A stretch of DNA of 64,000 nucleotides, from contig NZ_JFKA01000004.1 of NCBI RefSeq assembly GCF_002115755.1, forward strand, positions 248,001 to 312,000, given 5' to 3'. Both the position numbers and the translations under genes were made by a program. Origin of the DNA: Thalassospira mesophila (GTDB taxonomy: Bacteria; Pseudomonadota; Alphaproteobacteria; Rhodospirillales; Thalassospiraceae). Below are positions 35,242 to 46,491 of the stretch, piece by piece (position 1 is the stretch's first letter; each line of letters starts with the position of its first letter). Below the pieces are notes generated by a model that was given only the letters and a program-made list of their open reading frames with translations, did not search any database and was not told the DNA's origin.

Positions 35242-36501
35242 TTATTGAGCAGATTCAACAGCATTTACCAATTCTTCGGCCGCTGTTTTCGAGTCATATT
35301 CACCGTTAAAATGCGCGGTAATCACGTCATACATCGCATTTTTAACCGCACTGGGAACGGCATGGCCGTGCGCCATCGATCCAAACAGCGTGCCTTTGTC
35401 ATTGGCTTCGGCCAGTTCTTTCATGCCTTTTTTACCGCAGGCATCAAAGGCTTCGGGGGATACATCGGTCCGTGCCGGGACCGAGCCCTTAACCACGTTA
35501 AAGGCCGACTGGAAGGTGGGTGACATGACCGCGGCGGCCAGTTTTTCCTGCGCATCGCGGCGGTCTTCACCAACCTTGAACATCACAAACTGGTCCGAGT
35601 TAAAGGTAACGGTGCCCTGGGTGCCGGGAAAACGAAAGCACATGAAATCCTTGTCAGGTACTTTACCGGCATTGAGGAACTCGCCCTTGGCCCAGTCGCC
35701 CATAAACTGCACACCGGCTTCCTTGTTGATCACCATCGCGGTGGCAAGGTTCCAGTCCCGGCCCGAGAAATTGTCGTCCACATACCCGCGAAGCTGGGTC
35801 ATACGGTCAAACACCTTGATGATGGTGTCAGAATTCAGGGCTTCGGGGTCGGTATCGATCAGGGCTTTTTTATAAAAGTCCGGCCCGCCGGTCGACATCA
35901 GGACGGCTTCAAACATGGTGGCATCCTGCCACGCCTGCCCGCCATGGGCGATGGCGGTGTAACCAGCCCCCTTGATTTTATCAAGGTCGGCAATCAGTTC
36001 ATCCCAGTTGGTGGGCTGTTTTAAACCCAGTTCGTCAAAAATTGCCTTGTTGGCCCAAACCCAGTTGGTGGAATGCACATTAACCGGCACCGCGATCCAG
36101 TGACCGTCATATTTGGAAAATTCTTTCAGCGCATCAGGAACGACTTTATCCCAGCCTTCCTTGCCAGCCAGATCGTCAAGGTTGGCCAAAACCCCTTCCT
36201 TGGCCCAGTCCTTGATGTCGAAGCCAAGCATCTGGACTGCGGTTGGCGGGTTTCCCGATGTCACACGGGCGCGTAACACGGTCATGGCCTGTTCGCCACC
36301 GCCGCCCGCAACCGGCATGTCGTTCCAGGTAACGCCCTGGCTTTCGAGGTCTTTTTTCAAAACCTGAAGTGCCTTGGCTTCCCCGCCTGCGGTCCACCAG
36401 TGCAAAACCTCGACACTTTCTTCGGCCGAGGCAATGGCCGTGGACATGGCCAGGGCCGCAATAACGCCCAATCCGGCACGGGCAAACTTGCCAATAAACA
36501 T
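35242..36501 (-). CDS. gtsA: Glucose/mannose-type ABC transporter substrate-binding protein (GtsA-like)
   Basis: A 419-residue periplasmic protein, signal peptide ending IASA (about residue 26). The mature protein has segments that I recall from Pseudomonas GtsA and Thermus glucose-binding proteins: [75 protein letters not shown] and [11 protein letters not shown]; aromatic Trp residues in several of these stack on the sugar in known structures. GGGAGG lies 7 nt before the ATG. First gene of the operon, preceded by two LacI-type operators. Glucose or mannose is the predicted ligand. Confidence 0.88.
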   Translation of the reverse strand: MFIGKFARAGLGVIAALAMSTAIASAEESVEVLHWWTAGGEAKALQVLKKDLESQGVTWNDMPVAGGGGEQAMTVLRARVTSGNPPTAVQMLGFDIKDWAKEGVLANLDDLAGKEGWDKVVPDALKEFSKYDGHWIAVPVNVHSTNWVWANKAIFDELGLKQPTNWDELIADLDKIKGAGYTAIAHGGQAWQDATMFEAVLMSTGGPDFYKKALIDTDPEALNSDTIIKVFDRMTQLRGYVDDNFSGRDWNLATAMVINKEAGVQFMGDWAKGEFLNAGKVPDKDFMCFRFPGTQGTVTFNSDQFVMFKVGEDRRDAQEKLAAAVMSPTFQSAFNVVKGSVPARTDVSPEAFDACGKKGMKELAEANDKGTLFGSMAHGHAVPSAVKNAMYDVITAHFNGEYDSKTAAEELVNAVESAQ

Positions 36502-36540
36502 TTGTTTTCCTCCCTGTTGGTTTTAATTAGCGGCCAATTA

Positions 36541-36586
36541 CTGCAACGTTACAGTTGAGAGTCAAGCGCGCCCTGTAACGTTGCAG
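36541..36586. promoter_or_regulatory. Two LacI-type operator sites upstream of gtsA
   Basis: CTGCAACGTTACAG (36541-36554) and CTGTAACGTTGCAG (36573-36586) are near-palindromes of the LacI-family form with central CG and are exact reverse complements of each other. Centres are 32 bp apart, about three helical turns. The first lies 40 bp before the gtsA start. The adjacent lacI gene is the likely regulator. Confidence 0.8.
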
Positions 36587-36650
36587 TACAGCAATTTGAA
36601 AACCCGGAAAAACCCGAGGTTGCCCAAGGTCGCTTGCTGCATCGCAAAAA

Positions 36651-36680
36651 AGACATTAAACCAACAGTTGGGACATTAAA
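36651..36680 (+). repeat. Direct repeat upstream of ftsA
   Basis: RGACATTAAA occurs at 36651-36660 (A first) and 36671-36680 (G first), exactly 20 bp apart, about 130 bp before ftsA. In the 305-bp gtsA-ftsA gap this is the clearest feature on the ftsA side; a promoter for ftsA should lie here because ftsA is cut off from the upstream dcw genes. TTGACC at 36724 may be a -35 element, without a good -10. Confidence 0.4.
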
Positions 36681-36806
36681 TGTGAAAGACTCCACCCTGC
36701 CTTAACCAATTTGCAACTGCTTTTGACCGAAAACCGGGATAAGGGGTGTTTGACTTTGCGGGCGACGACCACCCCAAACATCAAAAAGTAAACTCAGAGC
36801 AAACAA

Positions 36807-38057
36807 TTGGCACGCAGCAAAACGAGGTCAGGGCTGATAGCGGCCCTGGATATCGGCACATCTAAGGTCTGCTGTTTTATTGCGCGACCCGACAGGTCCG
36901 GCCAGCCGAAAATCATCGGTATTGGCCATAACATGTCGAAGGGACTGCAAAGCGGATCGATCGCAAATCTCGACGCGGCACAGGAAGTGGTGCTCGCGGC
37001 GGTGAATGCTGCCGAAAAAATGGCGGGTCAAACCATTGAAACCGTCATCGTCAATCTTTCCGGCGGGCGTCCCGAATCCGAAACGCACACCATTGAACTG
37101 CCTTTGGGCTCGCGCCCGATTGGCAATCTGGAAATTCGCAAGCTAAACGACCAGAAAGACGCGCTGTTGCGTCAGGCGGGCGACGAGCTGATCCATACCG
37201 TGCCGTTGGGCTTTCGGGTCGATCAATCGGTCGGGCTGGGGGATCCGCGCGGCATGTATGGCTCTGTCGTCGGGCTGGATTTGCATTTTGTCCGTACCCA
37301 GATTGCCGCCTTGCGCAACCTTGAAACCTTGCTGGCACGCTGCCACCTTGAAATCGAGGAAACCGTGGTGACCCCGCTGGCATCGGGCCTGTCGGCCTTA
37401 ACCCCCGACCAGCGCGAACTGGGGGCCACCGTCATTGACATGGGGGCAGGCACCACCAGCGTTGCTGTTTTTCACGGTGGGCAGGTGATTTATACCGCCA
37501 GCTTCCCGGTCGGTGGCGCACATGTCACCCGTGACATTGCCTATGGCCTTAATACATCGCTGTCCCATGCCGAACGGTTAAAAACCCTGCATGGCAGTGC
37601 ATTAACATCCCCGTCCGATGATCAGGAAATTCTGGCAGTGCCCGTGATTGGCGATGAAGACGATGCCAATGTAAACCATGTGCCGCGCTCCATGCTGATC
37701 AACATCATCAAGCCGCGCCTTGAAGAAACGTTCGAGCTGATCCGCGACCAGCTTGAAGAAAACGGCCTTTCGCAAATTGGCGGTCGCTCAATCATGTTAA
37801 CCGGCGGTGCCAGCCAGCTTAACGCCATTGCCGACCTTGCCGGACAAATGTTTGAACGCCCTGCCACCATTGCCTCCCCGCACGGGGTCACAGGCATGGC
37901 GCAGGCCACATCGGGCCCGGCCTTTTCGGCCTGTGCCGGGTTGTTGCTGCGCGCGGTTGAACAGCAAAACGACCCGCTAAGCGAAGCCATGAACCATATC
38001 CGCCAAAGCGGTGGCCGGTTTGGCCGACTGGGTGCTTGGTTAAAGGAAAATTTCTAA
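36807..38057 (+). CDS. ftsA: Cell division protein FtsA
   Basis: A 416-residue actin-like ATPase that tethers FtsZ to the membrane. It opens with GLIAALDIGTSKVCCFIARP (phosphate 1), has the SHS2 inserted domain, IDMGAGTTSVAVFHGGQ (phosphate 2), IMLTGGASQLNAI (adenosine motif) and a C-terminal amphipathic helix (GRFGRLGAWLKENF) for membrane binding. The start is TTG, with a weak AGAG 7 nt before it. It is the first dcw gene after the 7-kb block; ftsZ follows after 210 bp. Confidence 0.94.
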   Translation: MARSKTRSGLIAALDIGTSKVCCFIARPDRSGQPKIIGIGHNMSKGLQSGSIANLDAAQEVVLAAVNAAEKMAGQTIETVIVNLSGGRPESETHTIELPLGSRPIGNLEIRKLNDQKDALLRQAGDELIHTVPLGFRVDQSVGLGDPRGMYGSVVGLDLHFVRTQIAALRNLETLLARCHLEIEETVVTPLASGLSALTPDQRELGATVIDMGAGTTSVAVFHGGQVIYTASFPVGGAHVTRDIAYGLNTSLSHAERLKTLHGSALTSPSDDQEILAVPVIGDEDDANVNHVPRSMLINIIKPRLEETFELIRDQLEENGLSQIGGRSIMLTGGASQLNAIADLAGQMFERPATIASPHGVTGMAQATSGPAFSACAGLLLRAVEQQNDPLSEAMNHIRQSGGRFGRLGAWLKENF

Positions 38058-38143
38058 CCCTCTTTTTCCATAAAACAGACCGGACATGCCGTGTTACAAG
38101 GTCTTTGGCCGGAAAATGGAAAAAAATGAAAATTTTTCGCCGG

Positions 38144-38160
38144 TTAACGTTGTCATTAAC
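38144..38160. promoter_or_regulatory. TTAAC repeat in the ftsZ promoter region, near-CtrA site
   Basis: TTAAC at 38144-38148 and TTAAC at 38156-38160 are 12 bp apart, with CTAAC following at 38167. CtrA of alphaproteobacteria binds TTAA-N7-TTAA; here the spacing between TTAA halves is 8, so the match is imperfect. It lies about 110 bp before ftsZ. Confidence 0.25.
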
Positions 38161-38267
38161 ATCGCACTAACTCTTTCGCCTGTAAAAGATCAGCACGGGT
38201 CTAATTTCGGCAAAGGGAAGGCCGTTCTTTGGCCCAGACTCCTAAGCGCGGAGAAGGAAGAGCAAAC

Positions 38268-39971
38268 ATGCCAACAATTAATTTTTCCGTACCAGAAGCG
38301 GAAGAAAATTTGAAACCAAAAATTACTGTGATCGGCGTCGGTGGCGCCGGTGGCAACGCGGTCAACAATATGATCGCATCCGAACTTGAAGGCTGCGACT
38401 TTGTCGTTGCCAATACCGATTCGCAGGCACTCAGCCAAAGCAAATCCAGCCGCAAATTGCAGCTGGGCCGGCAGATTACGCAAGGTCTTGGCGCTGGCGC
38501 CCGGCCCGATGCCGGCAGTGCGGCCGCCGAAGAATCGATTGAAGAAATACTGGCGCAGCTTGAAGGCAGCCACATGGTATTTATTACCGCCGGAATGGGT
38601 GGTGGTACAGGTACCGGTGCGGCTCCGGTGATTGCGCGCGCCGCCAAGGAAGCAGGGATCCTGACCGTTGGTGTCGTCACCAAACCGTTCCATTTCGAAG
38701 GAACGCGCCGGATGCGCACCGCCGAACAGGGCATTGAACAGCTTCAGCAATATGTTGATACGCTGATCATTATCCCGAACCAGAACCTGTTCCGGGTTGC
38801 CAACGAAAAAACCACTTTCGCAGATGCCTTCCAGATGGCCGACGATGTGCTGCGCAATGGCGTACGTTCCATCACCGACCTTATGATGGTTCCGGGCCTT
38901 GTGAACCTTGACTTTGCCGATATTCGCACCGTAATGAGCGAAATGGGCAAAGCCATGATGGGCACCGGCGAAGCAACGGGCGAAAAACGTGCATTGGAGG
39001 CCGCCGAAGCCGCCATTGCCAACCCGCTGCTTGAAGATGCATCGATGAAGGGTGCCCGTGCGGTTCTGATCAACATCACCGGCGGCATGGACATGGCGCT
39101 GTATGAAGTTGACGAAGCCGCCAACCGCATCCGCGAAGAAGTCGATCCTGAAGCCAATATCATCTTCGGGTCGACCTTTGATCCGTCGATTGAAGGTGGC
39201 CTGCGCGTTTCTGTCGTCGCAACCGGCATTGATGCCGAAGATGTGCGCCGCCCGAAGCCAACCACCATTCCGCTGGCACCGGCAGCCCGCTCTGACAAAC
39301 CCGTTGCAGCAAAACCGAATGCCGGTTTTGGTCATCAGGCACCACAGCAGGCCCCGGCTGAACATATGCCTGCCGCAGCCTTTGGCGGGCAGGATGACTA
39401 TGCTGGCGGATCGTCGGTTGAAGGCATGCCTGCTGAACGTTTTGCCGCAACCGGCAATGCCCAGCAGCCCGGCCTGTCCAACCCGGCCACCGATAACGGC
39501 CAGACCGGTTCGATCGAACTGGGCCAGACCGTTTTAAAACCCAACCCGGCCCTGCGCCAGGCCCCGCGTGCCCAACAGCCGCAGCCCAGCGCACCGCGCC
39601 AGCACGTTGCCGATGAAAACGGCGACATGCCGTTTATTCCGCCCCGTGCTGCCCGCCCGACCGACAATGCCCCGGCACGCGGCGAACCCGATGTTTACGA
39701 CGCCGCCGACAATAACCACGGCACTCGCCCGCGGTTTGGTGGCATTCGTAACCTGTTTGGCAAAGGACAGCACCAGGCCGACGGCGAAGCCGCCCCGCGC
39801 CAGCACGCTGCCCCGCAGCCACAGGCACCCGCACCCCGCCAGACCGAATTGTCGCTGGGTGATGATGCACGACCCCAACTGAAAGCCGATCCAGCTTCCC
39901 GGGTTAAAACGTCTTCGACGTCTGATGACCTTCTGGAAATTCCGGCTTTCCTGCGTCGTCAGGCCAACTGA
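38268..39971 (+). CDS. ftsZ: Cell division GTPase FtsZ
   Basis: A 567-residue tubulin homologue that forms the Z ring. GTPase domain opens [18 protein letters not shown]; the tubulin signature GGGTGTG is at residues 111-117; the T7 synergy-loop region [11 protein letters not shown] carries the catalytic Asp. After about residue 330 comes a long Pro/Gln/Ala-rich disordered linker, typical of alphaproteobacteria, and the C-terminal peptide [12 protein letters not shown], which binds FtsA. The ATG at 38268 follows AAGGAAG; an upstream in-frame start at 38229 was rejected. Terminator follows. Confidence 0.97.
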   Translation: MPTINFSVPEAEENLKPKITVIGVGGAGGNAVNNMIASELEGCDFVVANTDSQALSQSKSSRKLQLGRQITQGLGAGARPDAGSAAAEESIEEILAQLEGSHMVFITAGMGGGTGTGAAPVIARAAKEAGILTVGVVTKPFHFEGTRRMRTAEQGIEQLQQYVDTLIIIPNQNLFRVANEKTTFADAFQMADDVLRNGVRSITDLMMVPGLVNLDFADIRTVMSEMGKAMMGTGEATGEKRALEAAEAAIANPLLEDASMKGARAVLINITGGMDMALYEVDEAANRIREEVDPEANIIFGSTFDPSIEGGLRVSVVATGIDAEDVRRPKPTTIPLAPAARSDKPVAAKPNAGFGHQAPQQAPAEHMPAAAFGGQDDYAGGSSVEGMPAERFAATGNAQQPGLSNPATDNGQTGSIELGQTVLKPNPALRQAPRAQQPQPSAPRQHVADENGDMPFIPPRAARPTDNAPARGEPDVYDAADNNHGTRPRFGGIRNLFGKGQHQADGEAAPRQHAAPQPQAPAPRQTELSLGDDARPQLKADPASRVKTSSTSDDLLEIPAFLRRQAN

Positions 39972-39991
39972 CGACACCTCTCCGCGCGAAG

Positions 39992-40022
39992 AGGGGGAAG
40001 GTTTTGGCCTTCCCCCTTTTTT
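39992..40022 (+). terminator. Rho-independent terminator after ftsZ
   Basis: AGGGGGAAGG (39992-40001) pairs with CCTTCCCCCT (40008-40017), followed by T residues to 40022. It separates ftsZ from lpxC. Confidence 0.92.
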
Positions 40023-40136
40023 AGTGGAAATATACGTGTAAATACGTAGACATCAGGGTGTTCCGACCCAGTAAAAACGACCATGCTGCAATGCCAAATT
40101 TCGAACTAACTAATTGATAATAAATATATTTTACCA

Positions 40137-40156
40137 CGTTACAAAGCGTAACAAAG
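40137..40156 (+). repeat. Tandem 10-bp repeat upstream of lpxC
   Basis: CGTTACAAAG (40137-40146) and CGTAACAAAG (40147-40156) are adjacent direct repeats with one difference, about 115 bp before the lpxC start. The arrangement is like sites for OmpR-type response regulators, which bind tandem 10-bp half sites; the regulator is unknown. The rest of the 40023-40269 gap is AT-rich and should hold the lpxC promoter. Confidence 0.4.
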
Positions 40157-40269
40157 AGTGATTTGCCGCATTGCGGCCCGACGGTTAGTTTGTGACCCTA
40201 GCAAACGGGCCGACACGCAGCCCGATAAATCATCATCGTGATACAACCTGATTTGTCTGGGGGTTCCCC

Positions 40270-41235
40270 GTGAATAATATCGCCGAGATCAGCACCGCAT
40301 TGAATGACCAGCGCGCCGCGACCTCGTCTGTCGTGTCGCAGCGCAGTCTTAAAACGTCAATCGGTTGCGCCGGTGTGGGCTTGCATTCCGGTCAGAAAAT
40401 CCAGATCACATTGCACCCGGCCCCGGTTGACCACGGCGTGGTTTTTCGCCGGGTTGATTTGCCGGGCAAGCCGCAATTTGCCGCCCTGTATGATGAAGTC
40501 ATCGATACCCGTCTTTGCACCTGCCTTGGCGACCTTGACGCCGGGATCAAGATTGGCACGATTGAACATCTGATGGCCGCCCTTGCCGGACAGCGGATTG
40601 ACAATATCCTGATCGATATTGATGCTGACGAAGTTCCGGTGATGGATGGCAGTTCGGCCCCGTTTACCTTCCTGATCGATTGCGTTGGCATTGAAGAACA
40701 AAATGCCCCGCGCATGGTGGTTGAAGTTTTAAAAACGGTTGAAGTCGAACATAACGGTTGCCGCGCCATGGTAGAACCTGCTGACGGGTTCGCGATCGAT
40801 TTTGAAATCGACTTTGCCAGCAAGGCGATTGCCAACCAGCGCCTGTCGGTTGCCTTTGATGACGGTGTGTTTGTCAGCTCCATCGCGCGTGCGCGCACAT
40901 TTGGCTTCCTGCATGAAGTTGAAGCCATGCGCAGTGCCGGCCTCGCCCTTGGCGGCTCGCTTGAAAATGCTGTTGTGCTGTCGGGTGATTCGGTCATGAA
41001 CGAAGAAGGCCTTCGTTACGAAAACGAATTTGTCCGTCATAAAATTCTGGATGCCCTTGGCGACCTTTATGCCGCCGGGCACCAGTTGCAGGGCAAGGTT
41101 ACCGCCTATAAATCGGGCCATATGGTCAATAACATGTTGTTAAAGGCCCTGTTCGCCGATTCGACCGCGTGGCGTCTGGTGCCGATGCGCACCGCATCGC
41201 TGACCGCCAGCGAACCGGTACGTGCTTCTGCCTGA
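40270..41235 (+). CDS. lpxC: UDP-3-O-acyl-N-acetylglucosamine deacetylase LpxC
   Basis: A 321-residue zinc deacetylase, the committed step of lipid A synthesis. Zinc ligands are His100 in KIGTIEHLMAAL and the His/Asp of RHKILDALGDLY; the conserved GVGLHSGQKI opening, VPVMDGSSAPF, and the C-terminal AGHQLQGKVTAYKSGH with the catalytic His are present. The start is GTG, 6 nt after GGGGG. About 20 extra N-terminal residues precede the usual SLKTSIGCAGVGLHSG. Terminator after it. Confidence 0.96.
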   Translation: MNNIAEISTALNDQRAATSSVVSQRSLKTSIGCAGVGLHSGQKIQITLHPAPVDHGVVFRRVDLPGKPQFAALYDEVIDTRLCTCLGDLDAGIKIGTIEHLMAALAGQRIDNILIDIDADEVPVMDGSSAPFTFLIDCVGIEEQNAPRMVVEVLKTVEVEHNGCRAMVEPADGFAIDFEIDFASKAIANQRLSVAFDDGVFVSSIARARTFGFLHEVEAMRSAGLALGGSLENAVVLSGDSVMNEEGLRYENEFVRHKILDALGDLYAAGHQLQGKVTAYKSGHMVNNMLLKALFADSTAWRLVPMRTASLTASEPVRASA

Positions 41236-41256
41236 AAACCATGATGCAGGCATTTG

Positions 41257-41291
41257 GCAGGCAGTCGCTTTTGCGGCTTGCCTGCTTTTTT
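41257..41291 (+). terminator. Rho-independent terminator after lpxC
   Basis: GCAGGCA (41257-41263) pairs with TGCCTGC (41279-41285), with an inner CGC/GCG pair around TTTT, followed by TTTTTT at 41286-41291. Confidence 0.88.
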
Positions 41292-41475
41292 CTGCCTGTT
41301 TCGCGCCCATAAAACCGCCCTCGTCGCGCGGCATTTTTCAGAAAAGCACGGAAAATGGCAAAATCAGTGATTCAAGCACTTGCCCACAGGCGGTATTGGC
41401 GTGATATAGTCCGGCCACACCAGCGAAATCCGATGGGTTTCAGCACGACCGCAGACAGAATTAAGGATTGCAACC

Positions 41476-42300
41476 TTGCCTCGTTCGGCTCACGCGAAAC
41501 ATCTGATTGCCGTTTGCGGCCTGGCTTTTATGCTGGCTGCGTGTTCGAGCACCAAAGAACCGGAATATGTCGAAAGACCTGTGGCGGAACTTTACAATAC
41601 CGCTCAGAATTTGCTGGACCAAAAGGAATACCAGAAAGCCGCCAAGGCCTTTGACGAGGTTGAGCGCCAGCACCCCTATTCGGTCTGGGCGACCAAAGCG
41701 ACCTTGATGTCGGCTTATTCCTATTATCAGAACAACAAATATGACGACGCGATCAGCGCGCTGGATCGTTTTATTTCGTTGCACCCTGCCAATGCCGACG
41801 CCGCCTATGCCTATTACCTGAAAGCCCTGTCGTATTACGAACAGATTTCAGATGTGCGCCGCGATCAGCAGATGACCGAAAACGCCATGCAAAGTCTGGA
41901 CGACGTTATTCGTCGTTTTCCTGACAGCAAATATGCCCGCGACGCCAAGCTGAAAAAAGACCTCACCGTCGACCATATGGCGGGCAAGGAAATGAGCGTT
42001 GGCCGCTATTATCAGGATCGCGGCGACTTTTTACCCGCAATCAACCGGTTTAAAAAGGTTGTCAGCGACTATCAGACGACAACCCATGTGCCCGAAGCCC
42101 TGTCACGCTTGACAGAGTGCTATCTTGCCTTGGGCCTGACCGGCGAAGCCCAGAAAACGGCTTCGGTTCTTGGCTATAACTTCCCCGGAAGTGAATGGTA
42201 CAAGGATTCGTATGATCTGGTGCTGGACAAGAAAACCGCTGATGGTGCCGACGAAGGCTGGTGGGATGCCACCACCGGCGCAATTTCCAGCCTGTTCTAA
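41476..42300 (+). CDS. bamD: Outer-membrane assembly lipoprotein BamD
   Basis: A 274-residue lipoprotein of the BAM complex, which inserts beta-barrel proteins. The signal peptide ends in lipobox Leu-Ala-Ala-Cys23. The mature part has five TPR-like repeats, starting PVAELYNTAQNLLDQKEYQKAAKAFDEVERQHPYS, and NPLSKYARD-like PDSKYARDAKLKKDL. The start is TTG, 8 nt after AAGGA. A likely promoter TATAGT lies at 41405-41410. Formerly called ComL in this gene order. Confidence 0.93.
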   Translation: MPRSAHAKHLIAVCGLAFMLAACSSTKEPEYVERPVAELYNTAQNLLDQKEYQKAAKAFDEVERQHPYSVWATKATLMSAYSYYQNNKYDDAISALDRFISLHPANADAAYAYYLKALSYYEQISDVRRDQQMTENAMQSLDDVIRRFPDSKYARDAKLKKDLTVDHMAGKEMSVGRYYQDRGDFLPAINRFKKVVSDYQTTTHVPEALSRLTECYLALGLTGEAQKTASVLGYNFPGSEWYKDSYDLVLDKKTADGADEGWWDATTGAISSLF

Positions 42301-42463
42301 GCAATTTCACGTTTTTTAACGCCGAAAACAGCGAAATTTTACGGCCCTGCACACATATTTAGCGCGCAGGGCTTGCAAGCGTGTCAATGTTTCGGCACTG
42401 TGCATTTGACGCAATGTTCTCGTCCTGTTCTGCGTCTCGTTGAAACAACGCCAGTATGCCAAC

Positions 42464-44134
42464 ATGCTTCGACGCCTTAGCATTCGCAATGTCGTCCTGA
42501 TCGATAAACTGGACCTCGATTTCCATGAAGGGCTAAGTGTTCTGACGGGGGAAACAGGGGCCGGGAAGTCGATTTTGCTCGATTCTTTGGGACTGGCCCT
42601 TGGCGCGCGCGCCGATAGCGGCCTTGTGCGCCACGGCAATGACAAAGCCAGCGTCACCGCCACCTTCACTCTTCCCGCCGGGCACCCGGTTTTTGGCCTG
42701 TTGCACCAGCATGATATCGACATCGAAGACGATGATCTGGTCGTTCGCCGGGTCGTCACCGCCGATGGCCGGTCGCGCGCCTATATTAACGACCAGTCGG
42801 TTTCGATTGGGGTGCTGCGCGATGTTGGCGATTTTTGCGTCGAAATTCAGGGCCAGTTTGACCAGCATGGTTTGCTGGACCCGACCACCCATCGCGCAAC
42901 GCTCGATGCCCACGGCAACCTGTCGCAGGCAGCCCTTAAAGTGCGCGACCATTGGCGCAACTGGCGTGCCACCCAAAAAGAATTCACCGCTGCTCAAAGC
43001 CGCATTACCAAGGCCCGCGAAGAAGAAGAATGGTTGCGCCATGCGGTAGACGAGCTTGAAAAACTGGCCCCGCAAGAAGGCGAAGAACAACAGCTGGCCG
43101 AAGAACGCCAGTTTTTAATGCATGGCGAAAAACTGGTTGCCGCACTGGGCGATGCCGAAAACGATTTGTCGCGCGGCAAAGGGGCCGAAAGTGCCATTCG
43201 ATCGGCACAGCGCCATCTTGAACGCGAACTGGAAAAGGCTGAAGGCCGGTTTGAACCGATTATCGAGGCGCTGGACCGGGCCGCGATTGAGCTGGAAGAA
43301 GCCATGCGGGCCATTTCGGCCGCCAAGGCCGATTTAAACCTTGATTCGGGCCATCAGGAAAGTGTCGAAGAACGGTTGTTTGCCTTGCGTGCCGCCGCGC
43401 GCAAATACAATGTCCCCGCCGATGGCCTGCATAATTTGATGAAGGATTTCCGCCGCCAGATTGAACAACTGGAATTTGGCGAACAGGAACTCGACCGCCT
43501 TAAACTGGCCGGGGAAAAATACCGACAGTCCTATATCGAGGCTGCACAAAAACTGCATGACGCCCGCCAAAAGGCCGCCGCCAAAATGGATGGTGCCATC
43601 AACGCCGAATTACCGCCCCTGCGCATGGACAAGGCCCGTTTTATTACCGACATTGTCGCACTTGACGAAAAAGAATGGGGTCCAGACGGGCTGGATCGGG
43701 TGCAATTTACCGTTTCGACCAACCCCGGCAGCCCGGCAGGACCACTTAACAAAATTGCATCGGGCGGCGAATTATCGCGTTTTTTGCTGGCGTTAAAAGT
43801 GGTTCTGGCCCGTGTATCAGCCGTGCCCAGCCTGGTGTTTGACGAAGTCGACAGCGGTGTGGGTGGGGCAACAGCCGCCGCAATTGGCGAACGGTTGCAT
43901 TTGCTGGCACAGGAACGCCAAATTCTGGTGATTACCCACAGCCCGCAGGTGGCCGCCCGTGGGCGCACGCACCTTAACATCGCCAAACGCGAAGACGGGG
44001 GCAGCATGGTGACACGGGTAAACGAACTGGTACAGGATGCAAGGCGCGAAGAAATCGCCCGGATGCTGGCCGGTCATTCCATTACCGCCGAGGCCCGCGC
44101 CGCCGCCGATAGTTTGCTGGGCCTGCCTGCCTGA
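42464..44134 (+). CDS. recN: DNA repair ATPase RecN
   Basis: A 556-residue SMC-like protein in double-strand break repair. Walker A GETGAGKS at residues 29-36, coiled-coil arms in the middle (KLAPQEGEEQQLAEERQFL onward), signature IASGGELSRFLLALKVVL and Walker B PSLVFDEVDSGVGG, then VITHSPQVAARGRTH. The ATG at 42464 begins the conserved MLRRLSIRNVVLIDKL; no clear ribosome site precedes it, and an in-frame TTG lies at 42440. It follows bamD as in many alphaproteobacteria. Confidence 0.95.
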   Translation: MLRRLSIRNVVLIDKLDLDFHEGLSVLTGETGAGKSILLDSLGLALGARADSGLVRHGNDKASVTATFTLPAGHPVFGLLHQHDIDIEDDDLVVRRVVTADGRSRAYINDQSVSIGVLRDVGDFCVEIQGQFDQHGLLDPTTHRATLDAHGNLSQAALKVRDHWRNWRATQKEFTAAQSRITKAREEEEWLRHAVDELEKLAPQEGEEQQLAEERQFLMHGEKLVAALGDAENDLSRGKGAESAIRSAQRHLERELEKAEGRFEPIIEALDRAAIELEEAMRAISAAKADLNLDSGHQESVEERLFALRAAARKYNVPADGLHNLMKDFRRQIEQLEFGEQELDRLKLAGEKYRQSYIEAAQKLHDARQKAAAKMDGAINAELPPLRMDKARFITDIVALDEKEWGPDGLDRVQFTVSTNPGSPAGPLNKIASGGELSRFLLALKVVLARVSAVPSLVFDEVDSGVGGATAAAIGERLHLLAQERQILVITHSPQVAARGRTHLNIAKREDGGSMVTRVNELVQDARREEIARMLAGHSITAEARAAADSLLGLPA

Positions 44135-44141
44135 TAACGGT

Positions 44142-44181
44142 AAGCCTGACCGGGGGCGGTGCTTGCCCCCCGGTCAGGCTT
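44142..44181 (+). terminator. Strong stem-loop after recN
   Basis: Positions 44142-44156 pair perfectly with 44167-44181 (15 bp, GC-rich, 10-nt loop), 8 nt after the recN stop. No T run follows, so it may act as a Rho-dependent or partial terminator or as a 3' mRNA stabiliser. Confidence 0.55.
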
Positions 44182-44208
44182 GTACCCACATTTGTCAGCA
44201 GGGCTTAA

Positions 44209-46449
<2,241 letters not shown>

Positions 46450-46491
46450 GGTAATGATCGGGCATGGCGGTGAGGAAAAAGGAAAACGCCC

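Noticed and set aside
29847-36806. The 7-kb block between ftsQ and ftsA as an integrative element or genomic island
   Set aside because: No integrase, transposase, tRNA, or matching direct repeats at its edges are seen, and the sugar genes have the same base and codon style as their neighbours. Only the toxin/antitoxin part looks slightly more AT-rich.
38144-38160. A true CtrA box before ftsZ
   Set aside because: The two TTAA halves are separated by 8 and not 7 bases, so it was listed only as a weak candidate.
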